From positions 1-64,000 of the forward strand of contig NZ_BCQW01000017.1 of the NCBI RefSeq assembly GCF_001552275.1: a stretch of DNA of 64,000 bases, in the 5' to 3' direction. This document shows positions 45,773 to 55,859 of this stretch, in pieces. Both the position numbers and the translations under genes were made by a program. The first letter of the stretch is position 1, and each line of letters starts with the position of its first letter. The notes under the pieces are model-generated. The model saw nothing but the letters and a program-made list of their open reading frames with translations, was not told the origin of the DNA and did no database searches. Origin of the DNA: Amphibacillus sediminis NBRC 103570. Its GTDB lineage: Bacteria; Bacillota; Bacilli; Bacillales; Amphibacillaceae.

Positions 45773-47164
45773 ATGGAAGCAACTTGGACATCTATTATCC
45801 CTTTTTTGCTTGTCATACCGATAGCCATTTATACTCGCCAAGTTCTCCCTGGCCTGATTATGGGATTATTAGCTGGTTCATTTTTAGCTGCTCCTCATCC
45901 CATTGAAGGTATGCAAGCGATGATTACGTATTTGGTTCAAGCGCTAATCGATGAGAATAATATAAAAATTATCCTGTTTCTGTATGTTTTTTCAGGATTA
46001 ATTGGAATGATTGAGTATACGGGGGGAATTAAAGGCTTTGTCGAAAAGGCTGCAGAGCGTATTTCCACTAAACGGCAAGCATTATTATTAACATACATTT
46101 CTACTATAGGAACCTTTAGTGCACCAACCTTTAGATTTGTTACCATTGCTCCTATTATGAAAGCATTGTTACAAAAAGTAAAAATGTCAACCAAAGAGTT
46201 AGGCTTTGTTATTGAAACAACAGCAACACCTGTCATTGTTCTAATTCCAGTAGCAACTGCCTTTGTAGGTTATATGGTGTCGGTTATTCAGGTTGCCACA
46301 AGCTCAAGTGGTATACGTGTTGATCCTTATCGCTTGTTTATTCAGAGTATCCCATTTAATTTCTTTGCTATTGTTATTATTTTATTAGGCATTTACTTAA
46401 GTTTTTTTCGTCACAAAAAAATTAATACCGAAGAAGTAGAGACAATAAAACAAGAAATCCATGCTTGTCAATCAGATGAGGATGAAAGACCAAGTAAACC
46501 ACTTAATTTATTTGTCCCGATCGTTTTGGTCATAGGTTTAACTATTTTTTTAACATGGTGGGACGGAGCACAACAAGGCTATTCATTTTTTGAGGCCTTT
46601 ATTAATGCGGATGTATTAGAGGCGATGGTGGTGGGACTTCTGATCACCTTTTTATTAACCACTGGCTTTTATTTATGCCAACACTTTAAAATGGCTGATC
46701 TAATTAAGCATTTTATTGATGGAGGGAATGAATTAATGAATGTCATTGTGCTCCTGTCCATCATTTGGGGGTTATCATCTGTTACCAGCGACTTAGGTTT
46801 CACCGAGTTCATCACATCCTATACCGACTGGATTCCCCACTCTATGGTCGCACCACTGCTTTTCGTATTCGGTGCAGCCATCTCCTATTTTATTGGGTCA
46901 GCATGGGGAACTTGGGGGATCCTAATGCCTTTAGGTATCTCAATGGCAGCCACCGCTAATGTTTCATTATCTTTAATTGTGGGTACCGTATTTGCCAGTG
47001 GCTCATTTGGTGCTTTTGCTTCCCCTCTAAGTGATGATACCAACACTTTAGCAAATATTTTAGGGCTCACCGTTATGGATTATGCCAAATTCAAATTACA
47101 TCCCGCCTTAATTGCTGCATCGATCACGACGGTTCTTTATTTTATTGCTGGATTATTTTTGTAA
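45773..47164 (+). CDS. NhaC-family Na+/H+ antiporter
   Basis: About 463 residues, 11-13 membrane helices, from ATG 45773 (GGAAAGG 9 nt upstream). NhaC features: GLLAGSF near residue 35, TATPVIVLIPVATAFVGYM (about 150), SAWGTWGILMPLGISMA (about 370) and GSFGAFASPLSDDTNTLANI (about 405). It would export sodium, or exchange a malate/lactate-type pair, for pH and salt balance, which fits a halophile. No ribosome-site overlap with neighbours; no clear terminator beyond a hairpin at 47262-47300. Confidence 0.87.
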   Translation: MEATWTSIIPFLLVIPIAIYTRQVLPGLIMGLLAGSFLAAPHPIEGMQAMITYLVQALIDENNIKIILFLYVFSGLIGMIEYTGGIKGFVEKAAERISTKRQALLLTYISTIGTFSAPTFRFVTIAPIMKALLQKVKMSTKELGFVIETTATPVIVLIPVATAFVGYMVSVIQVATSSSGIRVDPYRLFIQSIPFNFFAIVIILLGIYLSFFRHKKINTEEVETIKQEIHACQSDEDERPSKPLNLFVPIVLVIGLTIFLTWWDGAQQGYSFFEAFINADVLEAMVVGLLITFLLTTGFYLCQHFKMADLIKHFIDGGNELMNVIVLLSIIWGLSSVTSDLGFTEFITSYTDWIPHSMVAPLLFVFGAAISYFIGSAWGTWGILMPLGISMAATANVSLSLIVGTVFASGSFGAFASPLSDDTNTLANILGLTVMDYAKFKLHPALIAASITTVLYFIAGLFL

Positions 47165-47261
47165 GTAGTTAGAAAGACTAAATCTTTTTCAACTTCTTAT
47201 CTATATTTTTATCTAGATAATATGAAAAAAAGGGAAAGTTGGAGGGGAGTGATTTTGAGCG

Positions 47262-47300
47262 CCATTCATCCCCTACTTTACTTGATTTAGAAGTAGGGGA
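47262..47300. repeat. Hairpin fragment resembling an IS605-type end
   Basis: ATCCCCTACTT / AAGTAGGGGAT arms with a 14-nt loop, followed by TTCTGACG. There is no T-tract, so it is an unlikely terminator. The shape resembles R2-type G-run/C-run hairpins, but it is a single copy. Confidence 0.4.
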
Positions 47301-47431
47301 TTTCTGACGATATACGTAAAAAGCTAAGCATCATAATTTTCTTAACTAAAAAATTACGCGGTTGTGAATTTTCTGATTTTAGTTGAGTTCTCACTTTTTA
47401 TTGATTCTAAAATATTTTTGCTAATATTAGC

Positions 47432-49681
47432 TTACACTTTTTTCAACAATAGAAATTGGTCCGATATCTGCTTCGGATCAATCGGGTGACTAAATAAATA
47501 GCCTTGACCATAATCACACTGCTCTGAAATGAGAATTTCAGCTTGCTCTTGTGTTTCAACACCTTCAGCTACAATTGCCATGTTTAAATTTTTACCTAGG
47601 TTAATAATGGTTTTAACAATCGCTAAGCTTCTTGAATCATGCATCGTGCTAATCAATGATTGATCAATTTTTATTGTATCAATTGGCAACTCTTTTAGGA
47701 TATGCAAAGAAGAGTACCCTGTTCCAAAGTCGTCGATTGATAGTTTGATGCCAAGTTGCTTTAAATGATTTAAAACGAACGCTGATTGCTTAATATTTTG
47801 CATAATGCTTTCTGTAATTTCTAATTCTAAACTGCTTGGACTAAGACCTGTATCTAGCCAAATTTGTTTAATAATCGCTACCAAGTCTTGTTGTTCGATT
47901 TGCTTCGCTGAAACATTAACAGAAACACACATATCGGTATAGCCTTGCTTTTGCCACTTTAACGTCTGTTTAGCCGCTTCCCATAATGCCCACTCCCCTA
48001 TTGACTGAATGAGTCCTGTCTCCTCAGCAATTGGAATAAATTGATTTGGCAAAACCAAACCTAACTCTGGATGCTCCCATCTTAAAAGTGCCTCAACGCC
48101 GTATAGTGAATTAGTTGATAGTTTAACTTTCGGCTGATAAATTAACTTTAGCTGGTTGCGATTAATCGCATGTTTTAATTCTGATTCGATCATAAATTTT
48201 TTGATTAGATCTTCATTCAAGCTTTGATTGAAAAAAACATAATCGTTTTTGCCACTTTCCTTTGCACTGTACATGGCTGCATCAGCATATTTAAATAAAG
48301 TCTTGCTCTCAATTGCATCATCAGGAAAGATAGCAATGCCAATACTTGGTGTAATAATAAGCTCGTGATGCTCCATATAAAAGCTAGGCTGGAACAAATC
48401 ACGTAACCTATCCGCTAGCTGGCTTACTTGCTTACGCGTCCTTCCTAGCAATATTAGGACAAATTCATCTCCACCGATCCGATACATCTCGACACCTTGA
48501 TCAGACAACTGTTTTAACCGATTTGCTGCTTTTTGTAACAACTGATCACCCACCTGATGTCCCAGTGAATCATTTACATTTTTGAAACGATCCAAATCTA
48601 GCACTAATAGACCTACAGGCTGATTAAAACGACCTGCTTTAGCTAATAAATGCTCAAACTCCTCAGTAAAGCTTGTTCGATTTTTAAGCCCTGTTAATGG
48701 ATCATAGTAGGCTAGCGTTTGATATTGTTTAATAAGCTGACTATGACGCCGCACTACTTTAAGCTGATAAATGATCAAGGTGGCTATGATCAAGCTAAAA
48801 CCGATACTTAGTGCATTTAATTGAAAGGCATAGCTATAAAGTGTTAGTAACCATAAGCTCAACATAATCAGATAAGGGAAGGACGTATCCGCCTTGGTAA
48901 AAAAATGAATAACTTTCCAATTAAGCTCAACAGGTTGCTTTGTTGCAAAATAACCACCAGCGACAATAAACAACATAGCGGTTAGCCAAACGACATCTAT
49001 GTAACTACCAACCTGATATTTATCCTCCATGATTTGATAAGTATATAATGCATCACCGATAATCTGCGTAAAAAAGCCAAACGTTAAAAAGATGATGGCC
49101 ACCTTTTCCTTTAAATGGATCGATAAATAAAATAACACCGTATTAGCACCCAATATCGAAATGCCGGCAATCGGGTAAATGATGATATAATGAGGTAAAT
49201 TTAATCTTTGTTCAACCATTGTTAATGCTGGCTCGATAAAAAAGTAACATATAAATGAAACAGCGAATATAACAACGGCAACGATAGTAAAAATATGTTG
49301 TCCATCTGATCGTTTGTCCTGAATGGCTTTAATCCGATAAATGATCCCAATAAAAAAGCACAAATAACCTAATAGCCATAATAATAATGACAAGGGGGTA
49401 GAGCTGACTGTTCCTGTGGTCAATAAATGAAACAACCAAACAAGAGAGGAACACATATAAAAGAAAGAACCGACTAAAATGAGTAACCAAAAATAAGCTT
49501 GCTCGCCTTTTGTAGTTCGTGTGGTTCTACACAGTTGGATGATAATAAATAAGCTCGCTATAATAGGTGCTGCAATCCCAATAAATGTACGGATCCAGTC
49601 AAGATCCTGTACAAAAAATAAGATAATACTATAACTAAGCGTCATACTAACGATCATAAGTAGCATTTTTTTAATCGACAT
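47432..49681 (-). CDS. Membrane-bound GGDEF-EAL cyclic-di-GMP protein
   Basis: 749 residues: about nine membrane helices (residues 1-310), a GGDEF domain (about 330-490) and an EAL domain (about 500-745). The cyclase signature RIGGDEF and DPLTGLKNR are intact. The EAL residues are intact too: YGVEALLRW, ITESIMQN, DDFGTGYSSL and AEGVETQEQ. Both synthesis and hydrolysis are thus possible. No sensory PAS domain is seen, so the membrane region is the likely input. Ribosome site GGAGG 7 nt before ATG 49681. Monocistronic. Confidence 0.93.
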   Translation of the reverse strand: MSIKKMLLMIVSMTLSYSIILFFVQDLDWIRTFIGIAAPIIASLFIIIQLCRTTRTTKGEQAYFWLLILVGSFFYMCSSLVWLFHLLTTGTVSSTPLSLLLWLLGYLCFFIGIIYRIKAIQDKRSDGQHIFTIVAVVIFAVSFICYFFIEPALTMVEQRLNLPHYIIIYPIAGISILGANTVLFYLSIHLKEKVAIIFLTFGFFTQIIGDALYTYQIMEDKYQVGSYIDVVWLTAMLFIVAGGYFATKQPVELNWKVIHFFTKADTSFPYLIMLSLWLLTLYSYAFQLNALSIGFSLIIATLIIYQLKVVRRHSQLIKQYQTLAYYDPLTGLKNRTSFTEEFEHLLAKAGRFNQPVGLLVLDLDRFKNVNDSLGHQVGDQLLQKAANRLKQLSDQGVEMYRIGGDEFVLILLGRTRKQVSQLADRLRDLFQPSFYMEHHELIITPSIGIAIFPDDAIESKTLFKYADAAMYSAKESGKNDYVFFNQSLNEDLIKKFMIESELKHAINRNQLKLIYQPKVKLSTNSLYGVEALLRWEHPELGLVLPNQFIPIAEETGLIQSIGEWALWEAAKQTLKWQKQGYTDMCVSVNVSAKQIEQQDLVAIIKQIWLDTGLSPSSLELEITESIMQNIKQSAFVLNHLKQLGIKLSIDDFGTGYSSLHILKELPIDTIKIDQSLISTMHDSRSLAIVKTIINLGKNLNMAIVAEGVETQEQAEILISEQCDYGQGYLFSHPIDPKQISDQFLLLKKV

Positions 49682-49816
49682 GTCTATTCCTCCATAGCCA
49701 AATCCAACAGTACCGGTCGAAATGGATTGGCTTATGGTACCTTGATCACTTTTTTTCCATATTCGATAAGTCTGTTCTTTTCCTCAATAAGATTGTAGCA
49801 CAGATGGTAACAGCAT

Positions 49817-50149
49817 TTAGCCCCATTTAGCGCCCCAAACCTTCATCTCTTTAATAATCTTATGTAAGTCCTGTCCCTTTTCAGTCAGTGTGTATTCAAC
49901 CTTTGCTGGTACAGTTGGATATACTTTACGTTTAAGGATATCGTGATCCTCCATATGACGTAATGCATTTGTTAGTGATTTTGGACTGACATCATGAATA
50001 GCTCGCTGTAATTGACTAAAACGCTTGGTCCCAGTAAACAATTCACGTAAAATTAAAAAAGACCACTTTGATGCAAGCACATTTAACGCTTTTTCAATTG
50101 AACAATCGATGACGACAATTTCACCTGTTTGTGAAATTACCTTTTCCAT
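49817..50149 (-). CDS. HxlR-family winged-helix regulator
   Basis: 110 residues with the MarR-like HxlR fold: CSIEKALNVLASKWSFLILRELFTGTKRFSQLQRAIHDVSPKSLTNALRHMEDHDIL. The cysteine at position 16, conserved in many redox-sensing HxlR proteins such as HypR, is present. It diverges from an aldo/keto reductase gene 560 bp away, across R1 copy Q. That makes the reductase a candidate target. Confidence 0.88.
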   Translation of the reverse strand: MEKVISQTGEIVVIDCSIEKALNVLASKWSFLILRELFTGTKRFSQLQRAIHDVSPKSLTNALRHMEDHDILKRKVYPTVPAKVEYTLTEKGQDLHKIIKEMKVWGAKWG

Positions 50150-50315
50150 GCTATATCAACTCCTTTTCTTAATTATTATACTATAAAAAAGTAAGCAACT
50201 AACTGAAAGTTAATTATATTTAAAAAAATTCACGCCTTCACGATTAAAAATGGTTCATTTACAATAAAATTAGTTCTATACATTAACATGGCATCGAATA
50301 GTTAGTAGGAATGAA

Positions 50316-50544
50316 GTAAATCGTTCAGTGGGGAAGCGACGCATAGGATCCGCTCGTGCAGACGTTGCCGACACGACATCGCGAGCTTAGTCAGCTTCCT
50401 CTCTCCCACACTGAACGTTAGTTTACTGGCTGTTGGATTTCCCACTTAGACATGACCTGTTCACTTATTTTTGAAGTGGGAGGCTTACAAAAGCCCCTCG
50501 ATGGGGCGATTAATCGCAGCCCCAGCCAGTTACACTGCGATAAA
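50316..50544 (-). repeat. R1 repeat copy Q
   Basis: 229 bp, with a damaged right end (GTAAATCGTTCAG). The left end is followed by GTGAAATTG, i.e. the start of a right end of another copy, repeating the copy A/B head-to-tail arrangement with one shared ATAAA. Part of the middle (TTGAACCAATCGGGCCG) is missing. Confidence 0.9.
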
Positions 50545-50712
50545 GTGAAATTGATCATCTAGTCCGTTCACATGCTTTTCCTGCTAGGAAATCTGCGTAT
50601 GTCATTGTCAGCTTCATGTTGGACGAGTTGACAAACCATAATATACGTGAGGTTTATCGAAAATGGTGAGCCATGTTGATGAGTATAACGATATTAAAAA
50701 GGAGTCGATTGG

Positions 50713-51660
50713 ATGAAGTACAGACGTTTAGGCCGATCTGGTTTAAAAGTAAGTGAAATTAGCTTAGGTAGCTGGTTAACCTATGGTAAAACTGTTGAAG
50801 ATAATCTCGCTGAGCAAACGATTCATAAAGCTTATGAATTGGGCATTAACTTCTTTGATTCTGCAAATGTTTATGAGCATGGTGAAGGAGAGCGTGTCAT
50901 GTCAACAGCGCTTCGTTCATATCCCCGTGAATCTTACGTCTTAACAACCAAAGCCTTTTGGCCAATGGGAGACGGCCCAAATGATCGTGGTCTATCACGT
51001 AAGCATGTAACCGAACAACTTAATGCGAGCCTTAAACGGATGAAAGTAGATTATGTTGATATTTTTTATTGTCATCGTTATGATCCTGAAACTCCAGTAG
51101 ATGAAACATTACGTACCATTGACGACTTTATTCGCCAAGGTAAAATTTTATATGCTGGGGTAAGTGAGTGGACAGCTGCTCAAATTGAAGAAGCCGTTGG
51201 AGTTGCTGATAAATATCTTCTCGATCGTATTGTTGTTAATCAACCACAATATAATATGCTTAATCGTTATATTGAAAAAGAGGTTATCCCTGTTAGTGAA
51301 AAATACGGTATTGGACAAGTCGTCTTTTCACCACTGGCGCAAGGCGTGTTAACAGGGAAATATAATGGCCAGAATATCCCTAAGGATAGTCGAGCAGCTC
51401 AGTCCTCGATTAATCACTTTATTAACAATTGGTTACAAGACGATGTTCTAGCACGAGTGGGTCAGTTAAGTAAGGTTGCTAATGAGCTAAATATTTCATT
51501 ACCTACACTTGCTCTCGCTTGGATATTACGTCAGCCTAATATTGCGAGTGCCTTAATTGGAGCTAGTCGTCCAAGTCAAGTTGAGGAAAATGTTAAAGCA
51601 ACTGAGGTTGTACTAGATGAGCAGGTCATAAGCCGGATTGAAGATATCCTAGCTAACTAA
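50713..51660 (+). CDS. Aldo/keto reductase (potassium-channel beta-like)
   Basis: 315 residues in the AKR superfamily. Catalytic tetrad Asp/Tyr in INFFDSANVYEHGEG (about residues 50-58), Lys in LTTKAF (about 82), His in IFYCHRYDPETP (about 115). NADPH-binding C-terminal block GASRPSQVEEN. Similar to YhdN/Kv-beta-like reductases that act on aldehydes such as methylglyoxal. AAAAGGAG ribosome site 8 nt upstream. No regulator other than the divergent HxlR is close. Confidence 0.9.
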   Translation: MKYRRLGRSGLKVSEISLGSWLTYGKTVEDNLAEQTIHKAYELGINFFDSANVYEHGEGERVMSTALRSYPRESYVLTTKAFWPMGDGPNDRGLSRKHVTEQLNASLKRMKVDYVDIFYCHRYDPETPVDETLRTIDDFIRQGKILYAGVSEWTAAQIEEAVGVADKYLLDRIVVNQPQYNMLNRYIEKEVIPVSEKYGIGQVVFSPLAQGVLTGKYNGQNIPKDSRAAQSSINHFINNWLQDDVLARVGQLSKVANELNISLPTLALAWILRQPNIASALIGASRPSQVEENVKATEVVLDEQVISRIEDILAN

Positions 51661-51754
51661 AAGTAACAACACCAAACTAGTCGCAAAATTTATCTGTCTA
51701 CACTTGTTTAGAGGAAGAAAATCCGATATAGCCCACTATTATATTGGCACTTCA

Positions 51755-51802
51755 GTCAAGGAACCGACATGGTCTAAGCTTACTATGTTGGTTTCTTTGA
51801 CT
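51755..51802 (+). terminator. Terminator of the aldo/keto reductase gene
   Basis: Long stem GTCAAGGAACCGACATGG / CTATGTTGGTTTCTTTGAC with a 10-nt loop. Confidence 0.8.
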
Positions 51803-51839
51803 TAAAGTGTCATTCAAAGAGACGCTTATTTAATTCTCC

Positions 51840-51929
51840 TTATTCAGTGAACCGAAAGTTCTCCAAACTTTTTGCAAAAGAAAAGGTTTCCCGCTCGGAT
51901 TTAGGATAATATTCAAAGAATTGTTCGAC
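51840..51929 (-). pseudogene. C-terminal gene fragment cut by R1 copy R
   Basis: On the minus strand an open frame of 29 codons reads VEQFFEYYPKSERETFSFAK then SLENFRFTE and a stop. Codon use is gene-like. It has no start and enters the repeat at its upstream edge, so it is probably the tail of a gene destroyed or displaced by the element. The family was not recognised. Confidence 0.35.
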
Positions 51930-52135
51930 TACCGCAATGTAACTGGTGGCCATTAGACTTCCACTTCAAGAAATAAGGGAACACGTCATTTTTAAGTGGG
52001 AGATCCAATAGCCAGTAACGGCCCGATTCGTTCAACTAACGTTCAGTGAGGAGAGAAAAAGCTGACTTAGTTCGCAACGTCTGCACGAGCAAATCCTATG
52101 CGTCGAAACCCCTTCTGAACGAAGTTTCACTTTAT
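51929..52135 (+). repeat. R1 repeat copy R (only copy in opposite orientation)
   Basis: 207 bp; left end CCGCAATGTAACTGG at 51932, right end GAAGTTTCACTTTAT at 52121-52135. The left boundary is GACTAC rather than TTTAT and the GGGGC hairpin is deleted. It is the only one of 19 copies with this orientation. Confidence 0.9.
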
Positions 52136-52417
52136 TTTCAAAATAAAACAGGATGTGCTATCTTCAAAGTGGCTTAAAAATATTATCATTTTCAGCAATT
52201 ATTGTTGATCAACTGATCTGGTATTCATACGGTTAGAAAATTTAAGAACGATAGAAAGATGACGAGCTCCTGGTTAACTTAGCCCTAATCAAGATTTTTT
52301 ACATGGATTCTAACTTTAAAGCATAAACTAATATTACTGAAAAGCTGACTTTTTTATTAGGACAGTCTATCTGGGATACCTGTCCTTTTAGCCATTGTCA
52401 TAATTAAATTTAAGGAG

Positions 52418-53497
52418 GTGTTCACAATCGAACAGCTGACCTATTTTCCAAGTGTACACACTGCCAAGGGGTATCGTGACCTAATAACAAGTAACCTAGA
52501 AGGTGTAAAGCACGTTTTGTTTTTAGAAGGCGCAACTCATAAAGATCGGCAGCAATGCATGCATTATTTCATTGAAAAGTGGCAGAACGATGGTGAACAA
52601 TTTGAAGTCTTACTTAATGGGTTAGACCGAACGAACATGACAGGTGTTATTAATCGGCAGCTTAGCTCTGCTATTATTGATCGTACCAATCATCCTGATT
52701 ATTCCTTAGAAAATACAGGGAGATCAGAACAATTAATCGACTTAACGATTTTTACGAAAGCTACTGATTTACCAAATAACAGCACCGAAAAAATTAAATA
52801 TAGGAACGACAAAGAACAAGCATTACAATCTGCTTACAAATCTTTTGCTACAGGATTAGATATCCATGATCAATTAGAAAAAATCTATATTGAGAGAATG
52901 GATTTTCAGACCGCTAATCTGATCACTACGGAACTCATTGATCAAATATTTTCACATAAAAGTAATCAAGCTACTGATGCTGTAACTCGACATCGCTTTT
53001 TAGGTGCTTCTACAGCAACAGGCGTTTATGATTATATCGAGACTTTAACCAATCAGTTAAACAAACGCTACTTTATTAAAGGAAGAGCTGGCACAGGCAA
53101 ATCAACGATGTTAAAACAGATTATCGCCAAAGCTGAGTCTTTAAATTATCAAGTGGAAGCTTATCATTGCGGATTCGACCCTGATAGCTATGATATGGTC
53201 ATTATTCGTGAATTGAGTACGGCCATATTTGACAGCACAAGTCCGCACCTTTATCAGCCAAGCCGACATCGCGATGAGCTTATCGATCTTTATCAAACTT
53301 GTGTTGAACCAGGCACAGATGAAAAATATCAAACAGAAATTGATGCATTGACTGTGCAGTATAAATCTTATATTCATGAAGGCATGCGCTATTTAGCTCA
53401 AGCTAAAGAAGCTGAGCAAAAGCTTGATGCTTTGACTCAAGCAATAGCTGATCACAATAAGCTGATTACAGAGCTCGATGGTCTGTTAAAACAATAG
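52418..53497 (+). CDS. P-loop ATPase of the PRK06851 type, function unknown
   Basis: About 357-359 residues. Two P-loop-like halves: the first (VLFLEGATHKDRQQCM, about residue 35) has lost its Walker lysine, the second (FIKGRAGTGKSTMLKQI, about 222) is intact. The C-terminal 50 residues look coiled-coil. This matches the conserved hypothetical ATPase of Bacillaceae catalogued as PRK06851. A GTG at 52418 overlaps the AAGGAGG ribosome site; the correctly spaced codon is ATC at 52427, so the start may be non-canonical or a mutated ATG. Single gene. Confidence 0.75.
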   Translation: MFTIEQLTYFPSVHTAKGYRDLITSNLEGVKHVLFLEGATHKDRQQCMHYFIEKWQNDGEQFEVLLNGLDRTNMTGVINRQLSSAIIDRTNHPDYSLENTGRSEQLIDLTIFTKATDLPNNSTEKIKYRNDKEQALQSAYKSFATGLDIHDQLEKIYIERMDFQTANLITTELIDQIFSHKSNQATDAVTRHRFLGASTATGVYDYIETLTNQLNKRYFIKGRAGTGKSTMLKQIIAKAESLNYQVEAYHCGFDPDSYDMVIIRELSTAIFDSTSPHLYQPSRHRDELIDLYQTCVEPGTDEKYQTEIDALTVQYKSYIHEGMRYLAQAKEAEQKLDALTQAIADHNKLITELDGLLKQ

Positions 53498-53533
53498 TCG
53501 CATGCTAGCAGCCGTCATCACGTTGACTAACTA

Positions 53534-54280
53534 TCATTTATGGATCGTATAATTAAGATATCCTCTAAATAATAAATCAATGATATACTGCAAACCAATA
53601 AACGATTTCTGCTCCACGCCAAAATGATAGCCTAAATCTGAGGTAGTGTAATAAAGATGATAGGTTGATAATTCTGCTAAGTGATTATTTTTAAAGCTTG
53701 TAATCGAAAGGGTTGGAATCTGTCTGATCGATAGTGCTTTTAGTTCATGAATAATATTTTCTACGTCACCACTAAGCGAAATAAAGATGATTAAATCGGT
53801 AGGTTTTATTCGAGAAATCGCGATATTTAATTCTGTAGCGGCTGGAATAATGTAGAGAGTCTTTTCACAAGACACGAGATAACGTGACAATTCTTCTAAT
53901 GCGTTACGTTGGCCCCAGCCTGTCGCAAAACCGTATAATGTCTCAGCTTGATCAATTGCACGATAAATCGGGGTTTTATCAATTTTGTGAAATAATTTTT
54001 CAGTCAGCTTAATATCTTTTTGACTTAATTGGAAAAAATCATCAACCGTCATAGATTCTTTCACCTCATGTTTTAGACTGAATTTGAATTCACTATATCC
54101 ACTAAACCCAAGCTTTTGTGTTAATCTTAAGATAGATGATTTCGATGTCGCACATTTCTTGGAGAGCTCATTAATGGTCATGGTCGCACATTGATCAAGG
54201 TGGCTCAACACATAATCCAACACATAAAAGTCATTGTTAGATAATTGGTCATAATATTTGTTAATAAGATCTTTAAGCAC
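53534..54280 (-). CDS. glvR: RpiR/MurR-family regulator of the maltose PTS genes
   Basis: 248 residues: N-terminal HTH_6 (MTINELSKKCATSKSSILRLTQKLGFSGYSEFKF, about residues 33-70) and C-terminal SIS sugar-phosphate domain (LIIFISLSGDVENIIHELKAL, about 165). B. subtilis GlvR (YfiA) is of this kind and activates glvA-yfiA-glvC. It is the last of glvC-glvA-rpiR on the same strand, so it is probably the local regulator sensing maltose-6-phosphate. A terminator separates it from glvA, so it may have its own promoter. Confidence 0.82.
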   Translation of the reverse strand: MLKDLINKYYDQLSNNDFYVLDYVLSHLDQCATMTINELSKKCATSKSSILRLTQKLGFSGYSEFKFSLKHEVKESMTVDDFFQLSQKDIKLTEKLFHKIDKTPIYRAIDQAETLYGFATGWGQRNALEELSRYLVSCEKTLYIIPAATELNIAISRIKPTDLIIFISLSGDVENIIHELKALSIRQIPTLSITSFKNNHLAELSTYHLYYTTSDLGYHFGVEQKSFIGLQYIIDLLFRGYLNYTIHK

Positions 54281-54397
54281 ACTATCATCTCCTTTACTTC
54301 TAAGTATAGCGTGTTATAGGAAATGATTCACTTCGTATTTGAGAAAGTGATGGATTTCTAGAGCAGACCTAGCATCTAGCTTTGCGGAAGTAATTCG

Positions 54398-54432
54398 AGA
54401 AAAGGGACTTGACCGTGATGATCAAGTCCCTT
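54398..54432 (-). terminator. Terminator of glvA
   Basis: Stem AAGGGACTTGA/TCAAGTCCCTT just after the glvA stop codon; on the minus strand followed by TTCTCG. Confidence 0.8.
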
Positions 54433-54436
54433 TGCA

Positions 54437-55795
<1,359 letters not shown>

Positions 55796-55805
55796 TCAAA
55801 TGCAT

Positions 55806-55857
55806 CTTGGCGTATTTGCGCCAAGCTTTTATTGAGCTTCGCTCGATAAATTTCTGC
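55806..55857 (-). terminator. Hairpin and R2-type palindrome between glvC and glvA
   Basis: CTTGGCG-TATTTG-CGCCAAG (55806-55825) followed by CTTTTATTGA, then the palindrome TTTATTGAGC..GCTCGATAAA. The first hairpin could attenuate glvA; the second matches the R2-type terminal palindrome seen at 21371 and 40617. Confidence 0.55.
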
Positions 55858-55859
55858 TA

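Noticed and set aside
47262-47300. Rho-independent terminator of the NhaC gene
   Set aside because: The stem is strong but there is no T-tract on either strand and it lies about 100 bp from the stop.
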